Of a stretch of 64,000 nucleotides of DNA, positions 41,418 to 49,229 are shown in pieces. The notes below the pieces were generated by a model. The model worked only from the letters and a program-made list of their open reading frames with translations, made no database searches and had not been told where the DNA came from. Numbering within the stretch: the stretch's first letter is position 1; each line of letters opens with the position of its first letter. Both the position numbers and the translations under genes were made by a program. Source of the stretch: CAVSIS01 sp963814875 (GTDB lineage Bacteria; Acidobacteriota; Thermoanaerobaculia; Thermoanaerobaculales; Sulfomarinibacteraceae); the NCBI GenBank assembly GCA_963814875.1, contig CAWFFJ010000034.1, positions 6,804-70,803 of the forward strand, read 5' to 3'.

Positions 41418-44400
41418 CTAGTTGGTCTCGGCCGCGCTCTGGGCAGAGGCGGGACCGACCTGCATCCGTGCCAGCTGCTGGTAGACGTCGAATCGGGCCT
41501 GGATGGCACGCTGCGCGTGGGCGAGCAGCATCTTGGAGCGCTCGGGGTCGGACTTCATCAGCATCCGGAATCGGGTCTCGGACAGTGCGAACTGCTCGAA
41601 GGCCGTCTTCGGCTGCTTGGAATCGAGCTTGAGCGGGTTCTCGCCGATCGCGGTGCGGCGCGGGTCGAAGCGATACAGTGGCCAGAGCCCACAGTCGACC
41701 GCCATCTCCTGGTGATCGAGGCCGGCCGCGAGCCCGTAGCCGTGGGCGATGCAGTGCGAGTAGGCAATGATCAACGACGGTCCGGGGTAGGACTCGGCTT
41801 CGAGGAAGGCGCGCACGGTCTGCGCGTCCTTGGCGCCGAAGGCCACCTGGGCGACGTAGACGTGCCCATAGGCCATGGCCATGAGGCCGAGGTCCTTGGC
41901 CGGGAGCTCCTTGCCGCCCATCGCGAACTTGGCGGTCGCGGCGAGCGGGGTCGCCTTGGAGGCCTGGCCGCCGGTGTTGGAGTAGACGCCGGTGTCGAGC
42001 ACCAGAAGGTTGACGTTGCGGCCGACCGCGAGCACGTGGTCGAGGCCGCCGTAGCCGATGTCGTAGGCCCAGCCGTCGCCGCCGACGATCCACACGCTCT
42101 TCTGCACGAGGTAGTCGGTGAGGCTGGAGAGGGCCGTCGCATCCGGGCTGTCGAGCTCAGACAGCCGAGCGCGCAGGGCGCCGACGCGCCCGCGCTGGGC
42201 GTTGATCCCGGCCTCGTCGGTCTGGTCGGCGGTGAGGATGGGATCGACCAGGTTGGTGCCGATCAGGTCGGCGTTGCGCTTCAGCAGCATCTCGGCGTAG
42301 GTCTTTGCCTGGTCGACCGCGAGCCGGAAGCCGAGGCCGAACTCGGCGTTGTCCTCGAACAGCGAGTTCGACCACGCCGGTCCGCGTCCCGCCGTGTCGA
42401 CGGCGTAGGGCGTGGTCGGGAGATTGCCGCCGTAGATCGACGAGCACCCGGTGGCGTTCGCGATCAGCGCGCGGTCACCGAAGAGCTGGCTCAGGAGCTT
42501 GATGTACGGGGTCTCTCCGCAGCCCTCGCAGGCGCCGGAGTACTCGAACAGGGGCTGGAAGAACTGCGAGCCCTTGACGTCGATCTTGACCTTGGTCCGG
42601 TCGACCTCGGGCAGGGAGAGGAAGAACTCGAAGTTGGTGCGCTCCTGCTCGCGCAGCGGCATCTGCGGCATCATGTCGAGCGCCTTGTGCTTCGGGTTCG
42701 ACTTGTCCTTCGCCGGACAGACCTTGGCGCACAGGGTGCAGCCGGTACAGTCCTCGGGGGCGATCTGGATCGTGTACCGGGAGCCCTTGAAGTCAGGCGC
42801 CTTGTAGTCGACCGACTTGAAGGTCTCCGGGGCAGCGTCGAGCAGGCCGGGCTCGTAGACCTTGGCGCGGATCGCGGCGTGCGGGCAGACCAGAGCGCAC
42901 TTGTTGCACTGGATGCACAGGTCCTCGTCCCAGACCGGGATCTCGATCGCGATGTTGCGCTTCTCCCACTGGGTGGTGGCGGTCGGCCATGTCCCGTCTG
43001 GTGGGAACGCGCTCACCGGCAGCAGGTCGCCCTTGCCGGCGAGCATCATGGCGGTGACGCGCTTGACCAGGTCGGGCGCCTGCTCGGACACGACCGGCGG
43101 CCGGGTCCGGGTCGCCGTCACCGCGTTCGGGACCGTGACCTTGTGCAGGTTGGCCAGGGTCTGGTCGATCGCGTTGAAGTTCAGGCGGACGATCTCGTCG
43201 CCCTTCTTGCCGTAGGTCTTCTTCACTGCGGTCTTGATCTTCGCGATCGCCTCCTCGCGCGGGAGGATGCCCGAGATGGCGAAGAAGCAGGTCTGCATGA
43301 TGGTGTTGGTGCGCCGGCCCATACCGGTGTCCTGCGCCACCTGGGTGGCGTCGATGACGTAAAACTCGAGCTTCTTCTCGATGATCTCGGTCTGAACCTC
43401 GCGCGGCAGCTCGTCCCAGACCCGGTCAGGTGCGAACGGCGCGTTGAGCAGGAACACCGCACCCTCGCGGGCGTAGTCGAGAACCTCGACCTTGTCGAGG
43501 AAGACCCACTGGTGGCAGGCGACGAAGCTCGCCTTCTTGATCAGGTAGCTCGACCGGATCGGCCGCGGGCCGAAGCGCAGGTGCGAGATCGTGACCGCGC
43601 CGGCTTTCTTCGAGTCGTAGACGAAATAGCCCTGAGCGAAGTTGTCGGTCTCTTCCCCGATGATCTTGATCGAGTTCTTGTTGGCTCCCACGGTGCCGTC
43701 TGCGCCGAGCCCGAAGAAGACACCCCGGAAGACATCCTTGGCCTCGGGGTCGAAGCTGTCGTCGACCTCGAGCGAGCTTCCGCTGATGTCATCGACGATG
43801 CCGACAGTGAAGTGGTTCTTCGGCCGGTCGGCGGTGAGGTTTTCGAACACCGCCTTGACCATGGCGGCGTTGAACTCCTTTGAGGACAGGCCGTAGCGTC
43901 CGCCGACGGCAAGCGGCTCGGTAGCGAAGCTCGAGATGCCGTCATTGCGCGCCTCGACCAGCGCGGTGACCACGTCGAGGTACAGGGGCTCGCCGGTCGC
44001 GCCGGGCTCCTTGGTGCGGTCGAGCACGCCGATACGGCGCACGGTCGGCGGCAGCGCCTTGATGAAGTGGCCGATCGAGAACGGCCGGTAGAGGCGGACC
44101 TTGACGACGCCGATCTTCTCGCCCTGGGCGACGGCCCAGTCCACATACTCGTGCACCGCCTCGGCGCCGGAACCCATCAGCACCACGACCCGTTCGGCCT
44201 CCGGGTGACCGAAGTAGTCGAACAGATGGTAGGACCGTCCGGTAAGGGCGGCAAAGGCGTCCATGGTCTCCTGGACGATGCCGGGGCAGGCCTCGTAGTA
44301 GGGCGAAACCGCCTCGCGTGCCTGGAAGAAGACGTCGGGGTTCTGGGCCGTGCCGCGGATGACCGGATGATCGGGTGAGAGGGCGCGTTGCCGGTGGGCA

Positions 44401-45005
44401 CGCACCAGCTCCTCGTCGAGCATGGCGCGCAAGTCGTCGTCGGTCAGCTCCTCGATCTTTGACACCTCGTGCGACGTGCGGAAGCCGTCGAAGAAGTGGA
44501 GGATCGGGATGCGCGCCTTGAGCGTGGCGGCCTGTGCGATGCAGGCGAAGTCATGGGCCTCCTGGACGGGGCCGGCGGCGAGCATCGCCCAGCCGGTCTG
44601 GCGGCAGGCGTAGATGTCGGAGTGGTCACCGAAGATCGACAGCGCGTGGCTCGCGACGGTACGGGCCGAGACGTGGAACACGGTCGACGTCAGCTCCCCG
44701 GCGATCTTGTACATGTTCGGGATCATGAGCAGCAAGCCCTGGGACGCAGTGAAGGTGGTGGTCAGCGCACCCGCTTGGAGGGAGCCGTGGACCGCTCCGG
44801 AGGCGCCGCCTTCTGACTGCATCTCGATCACGTCGGGGACCACGCCCCAGATGTTGGTCCGCCCCTGAGCCGACCACTCGTCGGCGAACTCTCCCATGTT
44901 GGACGACGGCGTGATGGGGTAGATCGCACACACCTCGTTGGTGCGGTGCGCCACCGAGGCCGTCGCCTCGTTGCCGTCGATCATGACCATGTTTCGACTC
45001 GTCAT
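41418..45005 (-). CDS. nifJ: Pyruvate:ferredoxin (flavodoxin) oxidoreductase
   Basis: A single-chain PFOR of 1195 aa, full family length. It oxidatively decarboxylates pyruvate to acetyl-CoA and CO2 while reducing ferredoxin. Domains in order are the alpha-type pyrimidine-binding domain (IYPITPSSNMGE at about 28), the gamma domain (about 420-600), a two-cluster ferredoxin domain (CIQCNKCALVCPHA and CTGCTLCAKVCPAK, about 690-770), and the TPP-binding beta domain with GACEGCGETPY and GGDGWAYDIGYGGLDHVLA. All cluster cysteines are present. ATG 45005 has GGAGG upstream. A CRP/FNR-like palindrome lies about 80 bp before the start. It is typical of anaerobic or microaerobic metabolism. Confidence 0.95.
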   Translation of the reverse strand: MTSRNMVMIDGNEATASVAHRTNEVCAIYPITPSSNMGEFADEWSAQGRTNIWGVVPDVIEMQSEGGASGAVHGSLQAGALTTTFTASQGLLLMIPNMYKIAGELTSTVFHVSARTVASHALSIFGDHSDIYACRQTGWAMLAAGPVQEAHDFACIAQAATLKARIPILHFFDGFRTSHEVSKIEELTDDDLRAMLDEELVRAHRQRALSPDHPVIRGTAQNPDVFFQAREAVSPYYEACPGIVQETMDAFAALTGRSYHLFDYFGHPEAERVVVLMGSGAEAVHEYVDWAVAQGEKIGVVKVRLYRPFSIGHFIKALPPTVRRIGVLDRTKEPGATGEPLYLDVVTALVEARNDGISSFATEPLAVGGRYGLSSKEFNAAMVKAVFENLTADRPKNHFTVGIVDDISGSSLEVDDSFDPEAKDVFRGVFFGLGADGTVGANKNSIKIIGEETDNFAQGYFVYDSKKAGAVTISHLRFGPRPIRSSYLIKKASFVACHQWVFLDKVEVLDYAREGAVFLLNAPFAPDRVWDELPREVQTEIIEKKLEFYVIDATQVAQDTGMGRRTNTIMQTCFFAISGILPREEAIAKIKTAVKKTYGKKGDEIVRLNFNAIDQTLANLHKVTVPNAVTATRTRPPVVSEQAPDLVKRVTAMMLAGKGDLLPVSAFPPDGTWPTATTQWEKRNIAIEIPVWDEDLCIQCNKCALVCPHAAIRAKVYEPGLLDAAPETFKSVDYKAPDFKGSRYTIQIAPEDCTGCTLCAKVCPAKDKSNPKHKALDMMPQMPLREQERTNFEFFLSLPEVDRTKVKIDVKGSQFFQPLFEYSGACEGCGETPYIKLLSQLFGDRALIANATGCSSIYGGNLPTTPYAVDTAGRGPAWSNSLFEDNAEFGLGFRLAVDQAKTYAEMLLKRNADLIGTNLVDPILTADQTDEAGINAQRGRVGALRARLSELDSPDATALSSLTDYLVQKSVWIVGGDGWAYDIGYGGLDHVLAVGRNVNLLVLDTGVYSNTGGQASKATPLAATAKFAMGGKELPAKDLGLMAMAYGHVYVAQVAFGAKDAQTVRAFLEAESYPGPSLIIAYSHCIAHGYGLAAGLDHQEMAVDCGLWPLYRFDPRRTAIGENPLKLDSKQPKTAFEQFALSETRFRMLMKSDPERSKMLLAHAQRAIQARFDVYQQLARMQVGPASAQSAAETN

Positions 45006-45082
45006 TCGTGACCTCCAAGACCTTTCAACCCTCTCGGGATGTTAGGGTTTTGCTGGGGCGGAGACGTCCACGCGAGCGACTA

Positions 45083-45098
45083 CGTGAACAGTTTCACA
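45083..45098 (-). promoter_or_regulatory. CRP/FNR-like palindrome upstream of nifJ
   Basis: CGTGA-N6-TCACA on plus, or TGTGA-AACTGT-TCACG on minus, matches the CRP-family half-site layout TGTGA-N6-TCACA with one mismatch. It is 78-93 bp upstream of the nifJ start codon, in the 152-bp gap before the gene. Confidence 0.45.
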
Positions 45099-45157
45099 AC
45101 GCGAAGCATACGGCCGTCCGCTTCATCTGGCAAGGAAGCTGCGCACCGTACGGTCCC

Positions 45158-45661
45158 TCACCCGGTCGGCTCTCCACGCGTCTGGTCGGACGCGCGTCGC
45201 TTCCTGCCGAGCCAGACGTTGAGGAAGTTGTTGCGCGGCAGGAATCGGATCACCGGCGGTTGGCGACGGCCGATTCCGTCCAGGATCTGGTTCAGCTCGC
45301 GGTTTTCACGGTCGTAGCGAAGTCCGCGCTCGAGGGCGTCGACCGCCTCGCGACGGTTGTTAGCTTCGAGGTAGACCCGAGCCAGGTTGGCATAGTGCTC
45401 GGCCTCGCGGGGGTGGACCCGAAGCGAAAGGCGGCAGTACTTGGCCCCTTCGCTGTAGCGACGGCGCACCTTGGCCAGGCACAGGCCGTAGTACGACAGC
45501 GCGGAGGCCGCGAAGACCTTCTCGTCCTGGTTCCCGGCGGAGAGCGCCGGCAGGTGCCGTTCGAGAACCCCAAGGGCATCGCCATAGTTGTCGGTCCGCA
45601 CTTGCAGGACCGCTTCCATGACCTCCTTCTCGACGTCCTCGCGCAGGCTGCCCGCGATCAT
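45158..45661 (-). CDS. Small TPR protein
   Basis: A 167-aa soluble protein with two to three tetratricopeptide repeats (ALSYYGLCLAKVRRRYSEGA, YANLARVYLEANNRREAVDA) and a basic C-terminus (FLNVWLGRKRRASDQTRG). It likely acts as a protein-protein adaptor. It begins 24 bp after the stop of the inositol-phosphatase-family gene on the same strand, so the two form an operon. nifJ begins 152 bp further on. Confidence 0.75.
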   Translation of the reverse strand: MIAGSLREDVEKEVMEAVLQVRTDNYGDALGVLERHLPALSAGNQDEKVFAASALSYYGLCLAKVRRRYSEGAKYCRLSLRVHPREAEHYANLARVYLEANNRREAVDALERGLRYDRENRELNQILDGIGRRQPPVIRFLPRNNFLNVWLGRKRRASDQTRGEPTG

Positions 45662-45685
45662 GGTGAGATTATAGCCCGTCCGGGC

Positions 45686-46525
45686 TCATGCGCCGAACGA
45701 CCGCTCGCGACGGAGCCAGCGATCGCAGTGAGGACCGACCACCTCGAGGAGCTCGCGATGGACTCCCGGCGTCCCACACAGGAGGTCGCCGGTCGCAAGC
45801 ACGTCGGTGCCGCCGTCCATGCCCGTCACCACTCCGCCCGCTTCCTCGATCAGCACGACACCCGCAGCGAGGTCCCACGGGGAGAGTCGGAACTCGAAGA
45901 AGCCGTCGAAGATCCCGCATGCCGTGTACGCGAGGTCGAGCGAGGCGGCGCCGGGCCGGCGCACCGCCTTGGCGCGCAGGAATACGTCACGGAAGATGTC
46001 GAGGTAGACGTCGAGCAGGTCGTGGGCGCGAAACGGGAAGCCGGTGGCGAGCAGTGCGCCGGCAAGGCCGGCCCGTGACGACACCCTGCACGGACGACCG
46101 TTCCAGGTCGTGCCCCGCCCCCGGACCGCTCGGAAGACGTCCCCCTTGACCGGATCGAGGACCACACCCAGCTCGATTCGGCCGGCCCGGGCGACGGCGA
46201 TCGAAACCGCGAACTGGGCCATGCCGTGCACATAGTTGGTGGTCCCGTCGAGTGGGTCGACGATCCAGACCGGGGTTTCGGGATCCTCGCCGCCACTGGC
46301 ACCGGCCTCCTCGGAGAGAATGCGGTGGTCGGGGAACTGCGTTCGGATCGCGTCCAGGATCGTCCCCTCGGCTGCTCGGTCGGCGACCGACACGAGGTCG
46401 TTGTGCGCCTTCTCCGAGACCTGCTCAGGCAACAATGACCGCCACAGGCGCATGAGCTCATCCGCGCCCTTGCGGGCGATCGCCTCGACGGCGTCGAGAG
46501 ACCTTTCAGGAGAAGGAAATAGCAT
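45686..46525 (-). CDS. Inositol monophosphatase family protein (SuhB-like)
   Basis: A 279-aa Mg-dependent phosphatase of the inositol monophosphatase/SuhB/CysQ family. The metal-binding motifs are ILSEEAGASGG, WIVDPLDGTTNYVHG and SPWDLAAGVVLIEEAGG, all intact. It may act on myo-inositol 1-phosphate, on fructose-1,6-bisphosphate or, as CysQ, on PAP; sequence alone does not decide. The TNYVHG form favours the IMPase/SuhB side. The start at ATG 46525 follows GGAGTGG. It is divergent from the small gene at 46561 and heads an operon with the TPR gene. Confidence 0.87.
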   Translation of the reverse strand: MLFPSPERSLDAVEAIARKGADELMRLWRSLLPEQVSEKAHNDLVSVADRAAEGTILDAIRTQFPDHRILSEEAGASGGEDPETPVWIVDPLDGTTNYVHGMAQFAVSIAVARAGRIELGVVLDPVKGDVFRAVRGRGTTWNGRPCRVSSRAGLAGALLATGFPFRAHDLLDVYLDIFRDVFLRAKAVRRPGAASLDLAYTACGIFDGFFEFRLSPWDLAAGVVLIEEAGGVVTGMDGGTDVLATGDLLCGTPGVHRELLEVVGPHCDRWLRRERSFGA

Positions 46526-46560
46526 CAACCACTCCGAGGTTGCTCGGGTCGGAAGCGAGC

Positions 46561-46824
46561 ATGTCTGTGGTCTATCGATCCCGGGGCGTCCGACTGAGCC
46601 CGCGGTGCCAGCTGATGCTGGATGTAACCTGCCACACCCTGACGTCGGACCCCGACCTGCGGCTCTGCGAGGGCCTTCGCCTGATTGAGGCGACCCGGAC
46701 GGCAATCTCGCGGCTTGCACCGGAGATGCTGGAGCAGTTCGAGTGCCACATCCTGCCGCAGCTTCGCGAGCTGCTCATGGACCGCTTTGGTATCGACGCT
46801 GCGAGTCTCCCAAACGTTAACTGA
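46561..46824 (+). CDS. Small conserved-looking cytoplasmic protein, unknown
   Basis: An 87-aa protein with helical, Leu- and Glu-rich sequence (CEGLRLIEATRTAISRLAPE, LPQLRELLMDRFGIDAASL). It looks like a complete small acidic protein rather than a shadow frame. ATG 46561 has GGAAG upstream. No family is recognised. It is divergent from the inositol-phosphatase-family gene with a 35-bp gap, so the two promoters must overlap. Confidence 0.55.
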   Translation: MSVVYRSRGVRLSPRCQLMLDVTCHTLTSDPDLRLCEGLRLIEATRTAISRLAPEMLEQFECHILPQLRELLMDRFGIDAASLPNVN

Positions 46825-46837
46825 ATCCGCCGCGACT

Positions 46838-47290
46838 TCAGCCGGGGCCGGACACGTCGGCCCACTCTGGAAGTGTGTGGAGGACGTCGGCCGGAAGGCC
46901 CGACTCGAGCTCGACCGTGACCTCGTCGTCGTCCGTGAGCGCCACTCCCGGGAGTGTTGCGGCGATCTGCGTTCCGACCCCGGGGCGGATACTCGACAGG
47001 TCGAGGGTGACGCGACGAGCCGCCGTCTCCGCGCCGTCGGCGCCGCGGACACGCACCATCACCGTGAGGTGATTGAGCTTGTCGGCGCCATGGTTGGTCA
47101 CCTGGAGGTCGACGATCAGGCTCGGCTCGCCGGCTGAGTCGTGCACCGTATTTGCTCCGAGCGGGACGATCTCGTGCGCCTGTCGCATGGTCTCGAGGCG
47201 CTGCTCCGGCGTCTTCCTCGGGCCGCAAGCGAGGGCAGCCGCCGCCACCATGGTCACCGCCAGGATACGGGCGACAGTTCCCTGGGTCAT
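46838..47290 (-). CDS. Lipoprotein of unknown function
   Basis: A 150-aa lipoprotein. The signal peptide ends in the lipobox ALAC (AAAALACGPRK), giving a lipidated Cys at about residue 22. The mature part is a single immunoglobulin-like or FxLYD-like beta domain (LIVDLQVTNHGADKLNHLTV, VTLDLSSIRPGVG, VALTDDDEVTVEL). ATG 47290 has AGGAGG upstream. It follows the lytic transglycosylase gene by 30 bp, so it may be an envelope partner. Confidence 0.75.
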   Translation of the reverse strand: MTQGTVARILAVTMVAAAALACGPRKTPEQRLETMRQAHEIVPLGANTVHDSAGEPSLIVDLQVTNHGADKLNHLTVMVRVRGADGAETAARRVTLDLSSIRPGVGTQIAATLPGVALTDDDEVTVELESGLPADVLHTLPEWADVSGPG

Positions 47291-47320
47291 GCTCCACCTC
47301 CTTCTCGGCGCAGTGTACCT

Positions 47321-48031
47321 TCAACGAGTTGCCGCAGAGGACGCCGAGGGCCCCGGGGCAGCTTCCCCTTCCGGGCAGAAGCGTGCAGTGATCCGCCGGA
47401 TGAACTCCCGGGTCTCGCGGTACGGAGGCACGCCCGCGGCGCGTTCGACGGTCGCGGCACCCGCGTTGTAGGCGGCCAGAGCCAGGCTCAGGCTGCCGAA
47501 TCGGTCGAGCAGGCGGCGCAGGTGGGCAGCCCCGCCGCGCAGGTTCTCGATCGGGTCCCAGACGTTGTCCACACCCTGATCCGCAGCCGCTGCCGGCATG
47601 AGCTGCGTCAACCCACGAGCCCCCGCGCGGGACACCGCGTGCGGGTCGAAGGCCGACTCCTGCTGAACCAGGGCGGCGAGGAGCCACGGGTTGAGGTTTG
47701 CCGAACGGGCGGCGTCGGCGATCTCGGCGCGAAACGGAAGCTCCTTCGGCAGCGGCTCGTCGGCCCAGGCCGGCGAGCACGCCGGCAGCTCGGGTACCGG
47801 GAGGTCGCTGGCGACCTCATCGGCGACCACCCGGTCGATGCGGGTCGCGGGAACCGTGAGGGTGCCTCCGCCCGGTAAAGTGAGCACGATCGAGTCGTCT
47901 GCAAGCACGGCGTCTTCGACCTTGAGCACGCGCCCGTCGACGAACACCGCCAACCGCGCCTCCGCCGTCGCCGCAGCGGCGAGGAGCAGCAGCAGTGCCG
48001 CGAGAAACCGGACGGAATACCACAGAGGCAC
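47321..48031 (-). CDS. Lytic transglycosylase (SLT domain)
   Basis: A 236-aa exported murein hydrolase that cleaves peptidoglycan glycan chains with 1,6-anhydro ends. The SLT domain begins at QQESAFDPHAVSRAGARG (catalytic Glu) and continues with LTQLMPAAA, AAHLRRLLDRFGSLSLALAA and YNAG. The N-terminal part is a signal peptide plus a short beta region (FVDGRVLKVEDAVL). The start is odd: the only suitable codon for a signal peptide is GTG 48031, inside repeat element F, which reads into CACAGAGG words. The element may have replaced the native start. A lipoprotein gene follows 30 bp downstream. Confidence 0.83.
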   Translation of the reverse strand: MPLWYSVRFLAALLLLLAAAATAEARLAVFVDGRVLKVEDAVLADDSIVLTLPGGGTLTVPATRIDRVVADEVASDLPVPELPACSPAWADEPLPKELPFRAEIADAARSANLNPWLLAALVQQESAFDPHAVSRAGARGLTQLMPAAAADQGVDNVWDPIENLRGGAAHLRRLLDRFGSLSLALAAYNAGAATVERAAGVPPYRETREFIRRITARFCPEGEAAPGPSASSAATR

Positions 48032-48167
48032 AGAGACACAGAGAGGATCACAGAGTCCCCACCCCCCCGGGGCCAGGATCGGGCGCGCGGGCAGCGCGCG
48101 TCCGATCCTGGCCATGTCGGGCGGGCGGGGGGGCTCTGTGGGACTCTGTGTCTCTGTGCCTCTGTGG
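48020..48167. repeat. MITE-like palindromic element F with perfect 24-bp inverted ends
   Basis: The left end CCACAGAGGCACAGAGACAC plus AGAG (48020-48043) is perfectly inverted at 48144-48167. Between the ends is a second inverted pair, GGCCAGGATCGG (48071-48082) with its inverse at 48102-48113. The whole 148 bp can fold into one long hairpin. It sits at the very 5' end of the lytic transglycosylase gene. No target-site duplication is obvious. Confidence 0.8.
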
Positions 48168-48204
48168 TTCACGTCGGGCGTGGCGGGGGGCGGCATGGCG
48201 GGGC

Positions 48205-49098
48205 TCATGCGCGGGGGTGCTTCTCGTCGTACAGGCGGCGCAGGCGCTCGCGGGCGACGTGAGTGTAGATCTCGGTGGTGGTCAGTGAAGCGTGTCCGAG
48301 CATCATCTGGACGGCGCGCAGGTCGGCCCCGTTCTCGACCAGGTGGGTGGCGAAGGAGTGACGGATCACGTGAGGCGACAGATGTGAGGCGATGCCAGCC
48401 TTGAGGCCGTGCTGGCGCAGGATCTTCCAGAACCCCTGACGGGTCAGTGGGGCGCCGCGCAAGTTGAGAAAGAGCTCCGGCCGGCGGTAGCGGTCGAGAT
48501 CAGGGCGGCCGGTCACGAGGTAGCGCTCGATCCAGTCGACAGCGCTGGTTCCGAGGGGAACCAGGCGCTCTTTGCGCCCCTTCCCGAGGACGCGCACGAA
48601 GCCGGGGTCGAGCCGAACGCGGTCAAGGGTCAGTCCGACCAGCTCCGACACTCGCAGGCCGGTGGCATAGAGGGTCTCGAGCATTGCCCGGTCGCGCAGC
48701 CCCCTGGGGGTGTCGGTGTCGGGCGCAGCGAGCAACGTCTCGACCTCATCGGGGGCGAGAACGTTGGGCACGGTGTGCCACAGGCTCGGCGTGCGCATCT
48801 GGGCCGAGGGATCGCTCGCGACGACGCCCTCGCGGAGCAGGTAGGCGAAGAAACCGCGCACCGCCGAGAGTGCCCGCGCGGCAGAGCGTGCCGACAGCCC
48901 GTCGTCGCGACGCCGTCCGAGGTAGGTCCGAAGGTCGGCCCGCGCGATGCGCGCGAGATCGAGCCGCTCCGCCTCGAGCCAGTCGAGGAACTGACGGAGG
49001 TCCCGCCCGTAGGACTCGACGGTGCGCGGGGACATGCGCCGCTCGACCACGAGGTGCGCCAGGTAGTCCTGGACATGGTCACGAGCTTCAACGGCCAT
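48205..49098 (-). CDS. xerD: Tyrosine recombinase, XerD-type
   Basis: A 297-aa tyrosine site-specific recombinase of XerC/XerD length, probably resolving chromosome dimers at dif. It has an N-terminal SAM-like core-binding domain (1-105) and a catalytic domain with Arg149 (TGLRVSEL), Lys173 (GKGRKERLVPLG), HVIRHSFATH (His243, Arg246), His269 (LGHASLTTTEIYTH) and Tyr278. It has the plain domain layout of housekeeping Xer proteins, with no integron or phage insert, and no att sites or cassettes are nearby. XerD rather than XerC is a preference. The repeat element lies between it and the transglycosylase. Confidence 0.88.
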   Translation of the reverse strand: MAVEARDHVQDYLAHLVVERRMSPRTVESYGRDLRQFLDWLEAERLDLARIARADLRTYLGRRRDDGLSARSAARALSAVRGFFAYLLREGVVASDPSAQMRTPSLWHTVPNVLAPDEVETLLAAPDTDTPRGLRDRAMLETLYATGLRVSELVGLTLDRVRLDPGFVRVLGKGRKERLVPLGTSAVDWIERYLVTGRPDLDRYRRPELFLNLRGAPLTRQGFWKILRQHGLKAGIASHLSPHVIRHSFATHLVENGADLRAVQMMLGHASLTTTEIYTHVARERLRRLYDEKHPRA

Positions 49099-49229
49099 GG
49101 CGCCATGCTAGCAGTGGCTGTCACAAGACCCAGGACGCGCGCAGCGCGTCAGATGATTCCGGTGGGCACAAGCTCACGTCCGCGCCGCGACTCTGCGACC
49201 GACATCCCCGGCCTGTGCCCGCCGGAATC

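Noticed and set aside
41385..43883. An 832-codon open frame on the plus strand opposite nifJ
   Set aside because: It is antisense to an unmistakable PFOR and has low-complexity Arg/Val/Glu composition typical of GC-rich shadow frames. The same applies to long frames opposite the kinase (3410-5428) and the subtilase (5909-8191).
48205..49098. XerD-type recombinase as an integron or phage integrase
   Set aside because: Its length and domains are those of housekeeping Xer proteins, and no attC-like cassettes, att duplications or phage genes are nearby.
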